From Helicobacter suis HS1 (lineage in GTDB: Bacteria; Campylobacterota; Campylobacteria; Campylobacterales; Helicobacteraceae), in NCBI RefSeq assembly GCF_026000295.1, contig NZ_AP026769.1, forward strand, positions 1,178,001-1,242,000: DNA of 64,000 nt, in the 5' to 3' direction. Positions 49,627-58,938 of this stretch are shown here, piece by piece (within the stretch, counting starts at the first letter, position 1; the number at the start of each line of letters is the position of its first letter). The notes below the pieces were generated by a model. That model was not told where the DNA came from. It did not search any database and saw only the letters and a list, made by a program, of their open reading frames with translations. The position numbers were made by a program, and so were the translations under genes.

Positions 49627-50724
49627 ATGCGCATTTTTGTATTTTTACTAGCTCTTTCTTTGTCTTTGCAAGCAATAGATAATTTTCAAGCAATGCATCA
49701 GGTTAAAGAGTGGCTACGCGAGTTTTTACCAAAAGATACTCAAACCACAAATTACTATGTTCTCTATCCTGAAACAGAAATGAGCCAAGAAAACAAGGTT
49801 TCTTTTAAGTTTGCAAACCAAAACTACACCTTTCTTTATGCCATAGCCAAGCACTTTACACATAACAAGCTAGATAAAAATGCTTGAATGTGCTCGGGTA
49901 TGCTTTATGCAGGTAAGTTATATAAGGCTTTTTGTTTGCAAGGTTTTAAAGACGCCTTTGTCCATGTTATAAAAAACACGCAGGAGATGTATTTGACCCT
50001 AAATATGACAGGTTTTTATAACAAGCCTACTATGTCGCTTTTAGTCTTTAAACCTCTTGAACATGATTTTTATAACACCTTTTATTTAGAATACTATGGT
50101 TGGCAAACAGCCTACCAACGAATCGATCATTATTGCCTCTCTAGAGACAATCCAAACGGCTCTCAAGCCCTCATTCCTATGAGCGCTATTACAAACGATC
50201 TCTTACTTAAGCTTAGTAAAGTACCCCACAAACATCTTTGTTCCATAGAAAGTCTTGAGCAGTCCTTACCCCAAAAGATCAAAATGGGGAGTCAAACTTA
50301 CTCCCTTCTAAAACTCACCTCCTCCTTTGATGCTTCTTTACTTTTAAGCTGTGATTATATTATCAATAGCAAAGGAAGTGGCTATGTTGGGCTTTGCCAC
50401 ACAAACACCACAAGCCGTTTTATCTACAAAGAAGGCTATCTTACCTTAGAACTTTCTCATACATTTTCTAAAGACATGGAATATAAGCGATTTATCATGA
50501 TTAAAGAGCGCGGAGATCATCTCTATTTGCACCAATACAGCGAACAGGTTTTTAAAAAGAAAGGAGGGATTAAAGAACTTGTAAGAAGCCATGTTTTTTA
50601 CTCTCAAAGTAGAGACGATCCTAGTGGTAAAAATCCCTTAAATACTGATGACTATTTTAATACCTCAGCTTTAGAGAGTCTAGCCACTCTTTGCTACAAG
50701 CATAGACTTTGCATAAGAGAGTAG
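49627..50724 (+). pseudogene. Secreted Helicobacter protein, paralogue A, interrupted by TGA
   Basis: A signal peptide (MRIFVFLLALSLSLQA) opens an 86-codon frame that stops at a TGA (49885-49887); the same frame then runs on for 278 codons (CSGMLYAGKLYKAFCLQG onward). Joined length is about 365 residues. It is similar throughout to the next gene (LYLHQYSEQ against [18 protein letters not shown] against FYRQSFNDP), where the stop position is an ordinary residue. Cys residues recur in both. Function unknown; probably periplasmic or surface. A single base substitution explains the stop. Confidence 0.55.
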
Positions 50725-50726
50725 AC

Positions 50727-51749
50727 ATGCGTTTTATTTTAAGTTTTTTGCTAAGTTCTTGTTTGTTGTTGGCATGTAAAATCTATTCTACTTGTAATTG
50801 GGATCAATGGAATAAATTAAGCAAAACGGACTTTTTAAAGAATAGAGGCTATGACCAAATAAGTTTTAAAAAAGAGAAAAACGAAGTTAATATCCATAGC
50901 CAAACTTATTCCTTTATCCATGTGTATGGCAAAAAAGCAGATGATTTTCATAGAGCTTTGTGTGTAGGGGTGTTTTCTGCCTCTAAAATGCAAGATAAAT
51001 TTTGTCTGGAGGATATGGAAGATCTATTAAGTCTTAAAAATAGCCAAAACCCTGACTTAGTAGAACTCCAACTCTTTCAGATTACCAAACCCCCCACACC
51101 CACTACACCGGGTCAAAAAAGCCCTATCAACCTTGTTTTTAAACTTGTCAACGGGATTTTCTATTTAGCGCGTTTTTCTAGTGGTTTTACGGTGTTTTAT
51201 CAAGCTAAAGGAGGCTTACAATATAGCCTGCAAGAGATCAATAACAATCTCTTAGATAAACTTCGCCAACACAAAAAAGCTCTCCAAACCACTCTAGCCC
51301 CCGATAACATTACCTTTCGCCAGCCGGTGCGTTTCCAGCAAGAATCTTATGTTTTGATCCGCCGTATCACAACAAAAGAGGGAAAATTTGGCTATCCATG
51401 CCTTAACATCGCTCAAAGGGGTCAAGAATCTCCTAACATGCCTCTTTGTTTAAAACAACCCGGACAAGCTGATTTTGTTGTTAAGAGAAATTATGTAACC
51501 CTAGAATTTTTCACCCCTCTTTTTACAAATGTTACGCGCAAAATTATGATCACCTTTATCTACAAAGGCCCCTTGCTTTTTTATTTGCACCAGTATAGCC
51601 AACAGGATTACGATCGCAAAGGTACTATTTTGGGTACACAAATTTTCTACCGCCAAAGTTTTAACGATCCTAAAAAAGAACACCTCATCACTTTTGAAAC
51701 TTTCACAAAATATTATCCCAATGCTCTAGGACAAAACCCATGCCCCTAG
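50727..51749 (+). CDS. Secreted Helicobacter protein, paralogue B, possible lipoprotein
   Basis: Starting at [17 protein letters not shown] (50727) the N-terminus is a signal with lipobox-like LLAC. 340 residues. Conserved with paralogue A in the Cys positions and in the C-terminal YLHQYSQQ and FYRQSFNDP motifs. The start lies 2 bases after the paralogue A stop, so they form one operon with ybeY, whose start lies 10 bases inside this gene's end. No known family. Parts of it appear as displaced copies at 49.1-49.6 kb. Confidence 0.6.
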   Translation: MRFILSFLLSSCLLLACKIYSTCNWDQWNKLSKTDFLKNRGYDQISFKKEKNEVNIHSQTYSFIHVYGKKADDFHRALCVGVFSASKMQDKFCLEDMEDLLSLKNSQNPDLVELQLFQITKPPTPTTPGQKSPINLVFKLVNGIFYLARFSSGFTVFYQAKGGLQYSLQEINNNLLDKLRQHKKALQTTLAPDNITFRQPVRFQQESYVLIRRITTKEGKFGYPCLNIAQRGQESPNMPLCLKQPGQADFVVKRNYVTLEFFTPLFTNVTRKIMITFIYKGPLLFYLHQYSQQDYDRKGTILGTQIFYRQSFNDPKKEHLITFETFTKYYPNALGQNPCP

Positions 51750-52183
51750 AAATCCTTAACCACAGCGATTTAGCTCCGGATTTAGAGACAGATTTATCCT
51801 ACAAACTTATTCCGCTTATGGAGTATTTAAACATACAGGGTCTAGTAGAATTACTGCTTGTAGATGTAGAAAAGATGCGGGAGTTAAATTTAGAGTTTAG
51901 AGGACTAGATAAAAGTACCGATGTGCTAAGTTTCCCATTAGAAATACCCGGGCAAAAACTGTTAGGGAGTGTGGTGATTAATGTAGAATTAGCCACAATA
52001 GAAGCCAAACAAAGAGGGCATAGTTTGTTTGCAGAAATCACGCTTTTATTTGTACATGGCTGTTTACATCTTTTAGGTTTTGATCACGAAAAAGATAGGG
52101 GGGAGCAAAGAGAGAAAGAAGAGGAAGTGATTAGAGTTTTTAATCTACCTGCTAGTTTGATTGTGCGCACACAAGAGTTTTAA
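51740..52183 (+). CDS. ybeY: YbeY endoribonuclease (16S rRNA maturation)
   Basis: 147 residues. [14 protein letters not shown] holds the three-histidine metal site of the UPF0054/YbeY family, and TDVLSFPLE is the other family hallmark. YbeY works in 16S rRNA 3' processing and ribosome quality control. It overlaps the preceding gene by 10 bases, and its end overlaps the convergent tilS by 32 bases. Confidence 0.93.
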   Translation: MPLEILNHSDLAPDLETDLSYKLIPLMEYLNIQGLVELLLVDVEKMRELNLEFRGLDKSTDVLSFPLEIPGQKLLGSVVINVELATIEAKQRGHSLFAEITLLFVHGCLHLLGFDHEKDRGEQREKEEEVIRVFNLPASLIVRTQEF

Positions 52184-53124
52184 GGATTTTAAAATTTTGC
52201 TCCCAATGAGGGTTTAAAAAAAGAGGGCGCAAATGGGGCGGTATTTTTAAAAGGCGGCAAGCCTGCTTATAAGGTTTTGGAAGAACTCTAGAATCATTTT
52301 TAATAGCCATACCCACATAAACAAGCCCCCCACCTAAGCCCACAAAATAGGTTTGTTTTGCGGTTACAAAAACTCCATTGAAACGATTTTTTTCTAACTC
52401 TAGGCGTTGTTTAGCGCTAAGTACATAGCCTAGATTTTTTAATAAAGAAGTGATGTAGTAAAGGTTTTGTAAATGCGTAGCAAATACCCATACCCCACAC
52501 ACTTTAACAGGATTGATAGCCGGGTAGAGTTCTTGCTTTTCTTTTTCTAAGGCCTTGAAACTGCGCACTAAACCCCTTGCCACATTAAATCCCGGAAAAA
52601 CCCCTTCTAAAAATGGATTGCTTACGCATTGCCTAAAAATATTGCGCTTAAAACGCGGGCTAAAGTTTGTCTCGTCCTCAAAATAGCGGTATTTATTTGT
52701 GTGTAAATATTCTCTTAATGTGCGCTTTTGTGTGTAAATAAGCGGGCGGATCAAATCATAGCCTACGCGTTTTTCTAAAGCGCTAAAGCCTAATAAAGTT
52801 TGTAAACTGCTTCCTTTAGCTAGTTGCATGAAAAACCACTCCAATTTATCATTAAGATGGTGGGCTAGGATTAAATGGGTGTAGTTAAACTCTTGAATAA
52901 TCCGCTCAAAAAAACTATAGCGCTCTTTTCTATAACGCGCTTCTAAATTACTCCCGCTTAAATGCACTTGTCCTATGTGTACACGCTTGCTATATTTTTC
53001 TGCTAAATGCTTAGCATAGGCGATCTCTTCTTGACTCTGTGCGCGCAATCCATGATCTAAAATGGCGATGTCAAAGTTTACACCCTCTTTTTTAAGCAAA
53101 AAAAATAACGCCACTGAATCACCC
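52152..53124 (-). pseudogene. tilS: TilS tRNA-Ile lysidine synthetase with overwritten N-terminus
   Basis: About 324 residues: DSVALFFLLKKEGVNFDIA, DHGLRAQSQEEIAYA, LILAHHLNDKLEWF and the C-terminal domain typical of TilS. It makes lysidine at the tRNA-Ile CAU anticodon, an essential step. The expected PP-loop SGGxDS at the start is missing: only DSVAL remains, and 53125-53209 is an 85-bp copy of the OMP gene at 55075-55159. An essential gene would hardly lose its ATP-binding loop, which speaks for an assembly error. Confidence 0.85.
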
Positions 53125-53209
53125 GTATTTAAAATCAAATCCTTCGATCGCCTATTAATCACCCAAGTATTAGCCGCTAGCTGTAGTCCAAAGAAAAAGG
53201 CCCAGCAAT
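53125..53209 (-). repeat. 85-bp copy of 55075-55159 replacing the tilS start
   Basis: Identical at offset 1950. At the source it is in frame in an intact OMP gene (ANTWVINRRSKDLILN). Here it fills the place of the tilS start codon and PP-loop, with a foreign ATG. Confidence 0.95.
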
Positions 53210-53281
53210 GATAAACTACAATTTCAAAATCGTTGCTCCATTTACTTTTAGATGAATTTTAACAAAAGGAGCAACCCCTGC

Positions 53282-54595
53282 ATGGTAGCATTTTTAGCCC
53301 GTTTCTTCCGTTTTAAAGAGCGCCGTACTTCGCTTGGTATTGAAACTTTAGCCGGTCTTACCACTTTTGTAACTATGGCTTATATCGCCATTGTCAACCC
53401 AGCCATTTTACAAAAAGCAGGCATGGATTTTGATGGCGTGTTTATGGCCACTTTGTTAGCCACTATTGTAGGTACTTTAATCATGGGGCTTGTGGCTAAT
53501 TATCCGATTGCTATTGCCCCCGGGGTGGGCATGCACGCCTACTTTGCCTTTGTGGTGGTACTTGGCATGGGCATTCCTTGGCAAAGCGCTTTAGGGAGTG
53601 TTTTTATTGCCTCTGTGATTTTTTTATGCCTCTCACTGACTGGTTTTAGAGAGGCACTCATTAAAGCCATTCCCACCTCTTTAAAAGCAGGTATTGCAGC
53701 CGGGATCGGGCTTTTTATTGCCTTTATTGGCATGCAAAATGCCCATTTAGTTGAATCCTCTCCAGCTACTATCATCACCTTAGGCAATTTTTCCCAGCCC
53801 ATTGCCTATATGTCCTTAATTGGATTATTTATCACCATTGTTTTACTCGTCAATCGTGTACGCGCGGCTATTTTTTTAGGCATTCTCATCACCGCTTTTT
53901 TAGCACTCCTTTTAGGACATCTTAAACTCCCTGAACATCTCTTTGAACTCCCTAAAAATATAGATAGCACTTTTTTAAAGCTTGATATTTTGCATGCCTT
54001 TAAACCAGATTTAGGCGCTGTGATCTTTACCTTCTTTTTAGTCATGCTCTTTGATACCACAGCTACCATGATTGGAGTAGCCAAGCAAGCTAATCTTTTA
54101 GAGGGCGATTATTTTTTAAACGCTAGAAGCGCTTTATCAGCAGATGCCATTGCTAGCGCTATAGGGGCTCTTGCAGGCACTTCGCCCACTTCTACCTACA
54201 TTGAATCGGGCGCGGGAGTGAGTATGGGAGGCCGTACGGGTTTTACTTGCGTTGTGGTGGCTTTTCTCTTTGCTTTGCTCTTTTTTTTAGCACCTTTGGC
54301 TAAAGCTTTAGCTAGCGTGCCAGCCATCACCTCTCCCGCACTCATTATTGTAGGCTTTATGATGATGAGTCATTTAAGCCAAATTGATTGGCAAGACTTA
54401 GAAGAGGCTTTGCCTGCCTTTTTTGTACTCTTTTGGATTCCAATTTCTTATAGTATTACAAATGGCGTGGGTATAGGTCTTATTCTTTACCCTTTAATTA
54501 AAATTTCTCGGGGCAAGTTTAAAGAGGTACACCCCCTACTCTATCTTTTTGGGGTCTTGTTTGTGATTCAATTTGTATTAGACGCTAAAGTCTAA
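53282..54595 (+). CDS. NCS2/AzgA-type purine (guanine/hypoxanthine) permease
   Basis: 437 residues from ATG 53282, which has AAAGGAG 10 bases upstream; a longer frame from 53252 is less likely. About 12 membrane helices. Family motifs: GLTTFVTMAYIAIVNPAIL at the start, GVGMHAYFAF, GTSPTSTYIESGAGV with the conserved Glu, and GRTGFTCVVV. These fit the AzgA/PbuG branch that takes up adenine, guanine or hypoxanthine with protons. Substrate cannot be fixed from the sequence. No lesions. Confidence 0.88.
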   Translation: MVAFLARFFRFKERRTSLGIETLAGLTTFVTMAYIAIVNPAILQKAGMDFDGVFMATLLATIVGTLIMGLVANYPIAIAPGVGMHAYFAFVVVLGMGIPWQSALGSVFIASVIFLCLSLTGFREALIKAIPTSLKAGIAAGIGLFIAFIGMQNAHLVESSPATIITLGNFSQPIAYMSLIGLFITIVLLVNRVRAAIFLGILITAFLALLLGHLKLPEHLFELPKNIDSTFLKLDILHAFKPDLGAVIFTFFLVMLFDTTATMIGVAKQANLLEGDYFLNARSALSADAIASAIGALAGTSPTSTYIESGAGVSMGGRTGFTCVVVAFLFALLFFLAPLAKALASVPAITSPALIIVGFMMMSHLSQIDWQDLEEALPAFFVLFWIPISYSITNGVGIGLILYPLIKISRGKFKEVHPLLYLFGVLFVIQFVLDAKV

Positions 54596-54634
54596 TTTAT
54601 TTTGACAATGGGCCAAATTTTTAGCGTTTTTACC

Positions 54635-54663
54635 TTGACAAGGGCGGCTCTTTGTAGTAGAAT
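54635..54663 (+). promoter_or_regulatory. Near-consensus promoter of a probable ncRNA
   Basis: TTGACA (54635-54640), a 17-base spacer and TAGAAT (54658-54663). No open frame follows. Together with the similar promoter at 11332 it is one of the two best promoters in the window. Confidence 0.7.
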
Positions 54664-54669
54664 ACGCGC

Positions 54670-54850
54670 CGTGTTTGATACACCTAGCCGTGCCGCAAAT
54701 CCATGGTAAGCTGTTTGTAAACCACTTTCCTAGCTGTTGGGGAAAGTTCTTTGCTGTTGTTATGTTGCTCTCTGTCTCCTAACTTAGATTTGGAAACCTA
54801 AGAAACCACGATGACCATTGTGCCTTAAAGAGGTTAATCTTTTGTTAATG
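54670..54850 (+). ncRNA. Probable structured RNA (6S RNA is one candidate)
   Basis: The stretch between the permease and the OMP gene starts just behind a strong promoter and contains no gene. It can form local stems: GTGT-TTGAT-ACAC near the 5' end, ACTTTCC/GGAAAGT at about 54721-54746, and CTTAG/CTAAG at about 54783-54802. It ends in AAAGA...TCTTTTGTT, a weak terminator. About 180 bases and a strong promoter fit 6S RNA, which binds RNA polymerase, but I could not establish the 6S closing stem. Another housekeeping or regulatory RNA is possible. Confidence 0.5.
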
Positions 54851-54875
54851 CTTTGGATTTGCTAGCGCGCATGGT

Positions 54876-55499
54876 TTAAAAATGCCATGCGTGTGAGATA
54901 AAAAATAAGAGATTGCGCTCAAAGGGGCTTTGTTTTTCTGGGTTTAGAAAAATCTTCATGCCAACCTCTACATCTACAATATGCCATGTTACAATCGTGC
55001 GGAATTGTACCCCAAATGTCCCAATAGCCCTAAAGTAAGCGGGTTTGAAAGTAAAATCTCCAAAAGACCTCCATGTATTTAAAATCAAATCCTTCGATCG
55101 CCTATTAATCACCCAAGTATTAGCCGCTAGCTGTAGTCCAAAGAAAAAGGCCCAGCAATTAATAGGGTTTTTATTGTAGGCCACCATTAAATCCGCCCCC
55201 ACCCCATAAGTGAATAAATTAGCCTGCTTAGAAGTTCCGGGGTCCAACAGTACATTTCCATAATCTAAAAAAGCATAATAACGGCCATAAGACCAATCAT
55301 GCTTAGGGTTGTATTCATATCCCCAAGTAATAGATGCTCCTTGAAGAGGTTTGTTAGCATTTAAGGGTTTTAAATAGACCATACCCACTTGATAAGCCGA
55401 AGACATATAGCTTAAATTCTTAGCCCAACAAATAGAGAATAGAGCCAGTAAAATCCAACACTTACAGAGTAAAACCCCCCATGCTTTCATGCCAACCAT
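54876..55499 (-). CDS. Helicobacter outer-membrane protein
   Basis: 207 residues. A signal peptide (VLLCKCWILLALFSICWA) is followed by alternating beta strands with aromatic residues (QVGMVYLKPL, GASITWGYEY, RYYAFLDYG). The protein ends in FFISHAWHF, with the terminal Phe required for outer-membrane insertion. It belongs to the Helicobacter OMP type, with no named paralogue. A start at 55490 (MKAWG) is equally possible. An 85-bp piece reappears inside tilS. Confidence 0.75.
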   Translation of the reverse strand: MVGMKAWGVLLCKCWILLALFSICWAKNLSYMSSAYQVGMVYLKPLNANKPLQGASITWGYEYNPKHDWSYGRYYAFLDYGNVLLDPGTSKQANLFTYGVGADLMVAYNKNPINCWAFFFGLQLAANTWVINRRSKDLILNTWRSFGDFTFKPAYFRAIGTFGVQFRTIVTWHIVDVEVGMKIFLNPEKQSPFERNLLFFISHAWHF

Positions 55500-55532
55500 T
55501 TGTTATTTGTTTTTGACCCTTATAATCTGGTG

Positions 55533-56447
55533 CTAGATTTGGACATAGTTTAGAATTTTAGCTTGGATAGCTGGCTGGATATGTAGGCGCAAATCTAAAA
55601 GACTTAAAGGGAGAGGACAGTGGCTAAGTTTTATCATATCTTTAGAGGTTACTAGTAAAGAAGTGGCTTTATGATTTACAAATTCTTGTTGCAAACGCTT
55701 TAGAGAAAAATTTGCATGATCAAAAAAGTAGAGTTTGCCCACCACTTTAGGCAAATAAGCATCTAAACGGCTAGGATTAGCAATAGCTGTTACTAAGAGC
55801 ATTCTAGGAGTGGGGTTTAAAACCTGTACTTCTCTTGTGTAGTCCACTCCCTCCTGTGCGATAATATCAGCTAGAGTGTAACACTTAGGGCATTCGCGAT
55901 AAATCCCACTAGGCAAACAAAAATTAAAATAAGGCGTGGATTCTGGCTTGAGTAAGATATTGAGTTTTTTAAAATTAAAACGAAACCCATCATCTAATAA
56001 CACCACCTGTGCTCCCAATTTTTTGGCCTCTAATATGCCTTCTTTGCGCGCTTCACTCACAATCACGCTACATTTATTTAGCGCCTTAGCCAGCAAAAAC
56101 GCCTCATCGCCTGCTCTTTGTTCAGATACTAAAATATCCCCATACACACTCACCACCACTAACCCGCTAGAAGCGCGCTTATAACCCCGACTCACAATGC
56201 CTACATGGTAGAGTGGGGCTAAGATTTGGGCAAGTGCTAAAATAAAGGGTGTTTTCCCACTCCCTCCAGCCACTAAATTACCTACACTTACAATAGGAAT
56301 ATCTAAATCCTCAAAAGAAGCTAATTGCCGTTTAAGGGTTGCGATTTTTTCATAAAAAAAAGAGAGCGGATATAGCCCGTAAGCTAAAGCTTTTTGAAAA
56401 AGAGAGGGGTGATAAAAATAGCGTTCTAACCAAGTCATAGGGGGCAT
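55533..56447 (-). CDS. lpxK: LpxK, tetraacyldisaccharide 4'-kinase
   Basis: 304 residues. SVGNLVAGGSGKTPF holds the Walker A-like P-loop, VSRGYKR and LLDDGFRF are family signatures. LpxK phosphorylates lipid A disaccharide at the 4' position on the inner membrane. Overlaps the end of nadE by 13 bases; in H. pylori lpxK and nadE are also adjacent. Confidence 0.93.
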   Translation of the reverse strand: MPPMTWLERYFYHPSLFQKALAYGLYPLSFFYEKIATLKRQLASFEDLDIPIVSVGNLVAGGSGKTPFILALAQILAPLYHVGIVSRGYKRASSGLVVVSVYGDILVSEQRAGDEAFLLAKALNKCSVIVSEARKEGILEAKKLGAQVVLLDDGFRFNFKKLNILLKPESTPYFNFCLPSGIYRECPKCYTLADIIAQEGVDYTREVQVLNPTPRMLLVTAIANPSRLDAYLPKVVGKLYFFDHANFSLKRLQQEFVNHKATSLLVTSKDMIKLSHCPLPLSLLDLRLHIQPAIQAKILNYVQI

Positions 56448-57193
56448 AAAGTTGGCATCACGCGTTTAAAGGCGTTTTTAGCCACTCTTTCTTTTATCGT
56501 GTGCACTAAATCAGGCACAAAACCTAGATTGATTAAATCTTGAGTATTTAAATGCGGGTTTTGCTCCATGTGTAAAAGCAATGGATCAATTTGTGTATAG
56601 CTATAGCCTAGTTCGTCTTGATCGCTTTGGTTATGATAAAAATCTGCACTGGGTGGTTTATTTAAAATACTGCTAGGGATTTCTAACATGCGCGCAAGCT
56701 CATAAACTTGGGTTTTAAATAAATTGCCAATAGGATTAATGGCGTAGGCTAAATCCCCAAAAATCGTGCCATATCCTAATAGTATTTCGCTTTTATTACT
56801 CGTGCCCACCACTAAAGCGTTGTTAGCTAAGGCATAATCATAAAGCATAGCCATGCGCATCCGCGCGCAAAAATTACCCTGCCTAATTGGGCTAGCCTCT
56901 TTGTATGCTTGTTTAAAGGCGCTATGGTAGGGGGTAATAGGGCATTGAGTATAAGCAATATTAAAACGCTCACAGAGTAATAACGCATCTTGCATAGCGC
57001 TTTTTGGTGTGTTTAAAGCGGGCATGAGTAAGGCATGGGTGTTATTTTCAAAGGCTTTTTGGCATAACACCCCCACAACCGCGCTATCTACCCCCCCACT
57101 TAAACCATAAACCACGCGTACAAAACCGCGTTGAGAACTCTCTGTTTGTAAAAATGCTACTAGTGTTTGAATAATAGAAAGGTGTAATTGCAT
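56435..57193 (-). CDS. nadE: NadE, NH3-dependent NAD synthetase
   Basis: 252 residues from the ATG at 57193. The longer open frame to 57316 runs through tRNA-Phe and is not the gene. YGLSGGVDSAVVGVL is the PP-loop; GTSNKSE and the late KPPSADFYHNQSDQDELG fit the NAD synthetase family. It amidates deamido-NAD with ammonia in the last step of NAD synthesis. No glutaminase domain. Confidence 0.93.
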   Translation of the reverse strand: MQLHLSIIQTLVAFLQTESSQRGFVRVVYGLSGGVDSAVVGVLCQKAFENNTHALLMPALNTPKSAMQDALLLCERFNIAYTQCPITPYHSAFKQAYKEASPIRQGNFCARMRMAMLYDYALANNALVVGTSNKSEILLGYGTIFGDLAYAINPIGNLFKTQVYELARMLEIPSSILNKPPSADFYHNQSDQDELGYSYTQIDPLLLHMEQNPHLNTQDLINLGFVPDLVHTIKERVAKNAFKRVMPTLCPL

Positions 57194-57225
57194 GGGTGTA
57201 TTGTAGCATAGTCTACTAAGAGGAA

Positions 57226-57301
57226 TGGTGGCTTGAGGCGGAATCGAACCACCGACACGAAGATTTTCAGTCTTCTGCTCTACCGACTGAGCTATCAAGC
57301 C
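57226..57301 (-). tRNA. tRNA-Phe (GAA)
   Basis: 76 bases including an encoded CCA. The acceptor stem GGCTTGA pairs with TCAAGCC; the D arm TAGCTCAGTCGG, the anticodon arm AGACT-GAAAATCT with GAA, and the T arm GGTTCGATTCC are canonical. A -10 (TAGAAT on the minus strand at 57315-57320) lies the right distance upstream. Confidence 0.97.
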
Positions 57302-57352
57302 TTCAAAAGCCTCCATTCTACTATAAATTACGCTAAATTTTACTTAAGATGT

Positions 57353-57358
57353 TATAAT
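57353..57358 (+). promoter_or_regulatory. -10 box of xthA-napFD
   Basis: TATAAT, 28 bases upstream of the xthA start, preceded by TG-like GT. The genes xthA, napF and napD follow without gaps, so this is probably their promoter. Confidence 0.6.
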
Positions 57359-57385
57359 GATACATTAATTCTAGAAAGGAAGCTA

Positions 57386-58153
57386 ATGCGTTTAGTCTCT
57401 TGGAATGTTAATGGCCTGCGCGCCTGTATGCAAAAGGGTTTTTGCGATTTTTTAGAGCAAAGCCAAGCAGATATTTTTTGTGTACAAGAGACTAAAATGC
57501 AACAAGAACAGGCGTCTTTTTGTTTTGAGGGGTATGAGGTCTTTTGGAATAGTGCACAGAAAAAAGGCTATAGTGGCGTGCTCACTCTAAGCAAAATTGC
57601 GCCTTTGCAAGTTAGCTATGGCATTGGCATAGCAGAACATGACACAGAAGGGCGGGTAATTACCTGTGAATACCCCAATTTTTATTTGGTTAATGTCTAT
57701 ACCCCTAATGCACAAAGAGGTTTATTGCGTTTACCTTACCGTTTAGAATGGGAGCGTTCTTTTAGAGGGTTTTTACAAAATCTTATGCAAAAAAAGGCCG
57801 TTGTGGTGTGTGGGGATTTAAATGTAGCGCATAATGAAATTGATCTAACCAATCCACAGAGTAACCGTTATAATGCTGGCTTTAGCGATCCTGAACGCGA
57901 TGCATTCAGACAATTACTCAATTTAGGCTTAATTGATACTTTCCGCCATTTTTATCCCACTAAAGCAGAAAGTTATACTTGGTGGAGTTATATCAATCAG
58001 GCACGGGCTAAAAACATCGGTTGGCGCATTGATTATTTTTTAACTTCTCAAACCCTTAACTCTTGTTTACAAAGCGCTTATATTTACAACCACATTCTAG
58101 GTAGCGATCACTGCCCGGTTGGATTGGATTTACATGAGACGCAAATCCTTTAA
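57386..58153 (+). CDS. xthA: Exonuclease III (XthA)
   Basis: 255 residues from the ATG at 57386 with ribosome site AGAAAGGA. Motifs of the AP endonuclease family: SWNVNGLRA, CVQETKMQ with the catalytic Glu, VNVYTPNA, CGDLNVAHNEIDL and GSDHCPVGLDL with Asp-His. It cuts at abasic sites in base-excision repair. A longer frame upstream crosses the tRNA and is not used. Confidence 0.95.
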   Translation: MRLVSWNVNGLRACMQKGFCDFLEQSQADIFCVQETKMQQEQASFCFEGYEVFWNSAQKKGYSGVLTLSKIAPLQVSYGIGIAEHDTEGRVITCEYPNFYLVNVYTPNAQRGLLRLPYRLEWERSFRGFLQNLMQKKAVVVCGDLNVAHNEIDLTNPQSNRYNAGFSDPERDAFRQLLNLGLIDTFRHFYPTKAESYTWWSYINQARAKNIGWRIDYFLTSQTLNSCLQSAYIYNHILGSDHCPVGLDLHETQIL

Positions 58154-58604
58154 AGATCTTTTAAACCCTTCTAAATCCCCTATTCCTTTGCCCTATTTTA
58201 ATCCGGAGAAAGCAGATGCTTGCCTAGAGTGTAGCGGGGAGTGCGTGCCTAGTTGTCCAGAGAAAATTATTTTTAAAGCAGAAGAGAATAAACCTTATTT
58301 GCGGGTAGAACAAAGGGGTTGTATCTTTTGTAAAAAATGTGTTTTAGCCTGTGAGAGTACGGGGTTTAAAGTGCTAGAAGAGGCGCGGGGTGATTTAATC
58401 CAAGCAATTGCCCAGATTGATCTAAGTACATGTCTAAGTTATCAAAAGGTGATCTGTTTTTCTTGTAAAGATATTTGCATGGTAGATGCTATCCACTTTA
58501 CAGGGCTTTTTTATCCTAGTATCCAAACGTCTTGCACGGGTTGTGGCATGTGTGTGGGGGTGTGCCCTACTCAAGCAATCCAACTTATTGCACAAGGAGG
58601 TTAA
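58134..58604 (+). CDS. napF: NapF-like ferredoxin of the nitrate reductase system
   Basis: 156 residues from the ATG at 58134 (overlap of 20 bases with xthA). Cysteine groups: CLECSGECVPSCP, CIFCKKCVLAC, CFSCKDIC and CTGCGMCVGVCP; these would hold [4Fe-4S] clusters. RRKSFKDLL at the start is the NapF-type N-terminus. NapF is cytoplasmic and acts in NapA maturation or electron supply. Placed before napD but 50 kb from napAGH. Confidence 0.8.
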   Translation: MRRKSFKDLLNPSKSPIPLPYFNPEKADACLECSGECVPSCPEKIIFKAEENKPYLRVEQRGCIFCKKCVLACESTGFKVLEEARGDLIQAIAQIDLSTCLSYQKVICFSCKDICMVDAIHFTGLFYPSIQTSCTGCGMCVGVCPTQAIQLIAQGG

Positions 58605-58605
58605 A

Positions 58606-58938
58606 GTGAATATTTCAAGTGTGATTGTCAAGGTTAATGTAGAAACTTTTGAGGCTTCTTTAGAAGCTATTCAAGCCATTTCTCATGTAGAAGTACCCAC
58701 CTTTGATCGGGATAAGGGTATTTTAATTGCCTTGATTGAAGCGGATAATGTCCAAGAAGAATTGGAGGCTAATAAAGCCATTGAACAAGCTGTAGGGGTT
58801 TTAAGTGCGCATATGCATTATAGCTATGCCGAAGATGACCAACAAGCTTTAGGCTTACAAGAAATCATTCAGAAAATCCAAGATTCAGACACTAAAAGCG
58901 TGCGTTATAGCGGAGATGTACGCCACTGGATGCGTTAG
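58606..58938 (+). CDS. napD: NapD, chaperone for NapA maturation
   Basis: 110 residues starting at GTG 58606 with a perfect AAGGAGG 5 bases upstream. Short ferredoxin-fold protein: NISSVIVKVNVETFEAS, then a middle DRDKGILIALIEA; NapD binds the twin-arginine signal of NapA and delays export until the cofactor is loaded. The C-terminal extension (from about residue 85) is longer than in enterobacterial NapD. Confidence 0.8.
   Translation: MNISSVIVKVNVETFEASLEAIQAISHVEVPTFDRDKGILIALIEADNVQEELEANKAIEQAVGVLSAHMHYSYAEDDQQALGLQEIIQKIQDSDTKSVRYSGDVRHWMR

Noticed and set aside
57193-57316. Extended N-terminus of NadE and of XthA through tRNA-Phe
   Set aside because: Would translate the tRNA; internal starts with good ribosome sites exist at 57193 (minus) and 57386 (plus).
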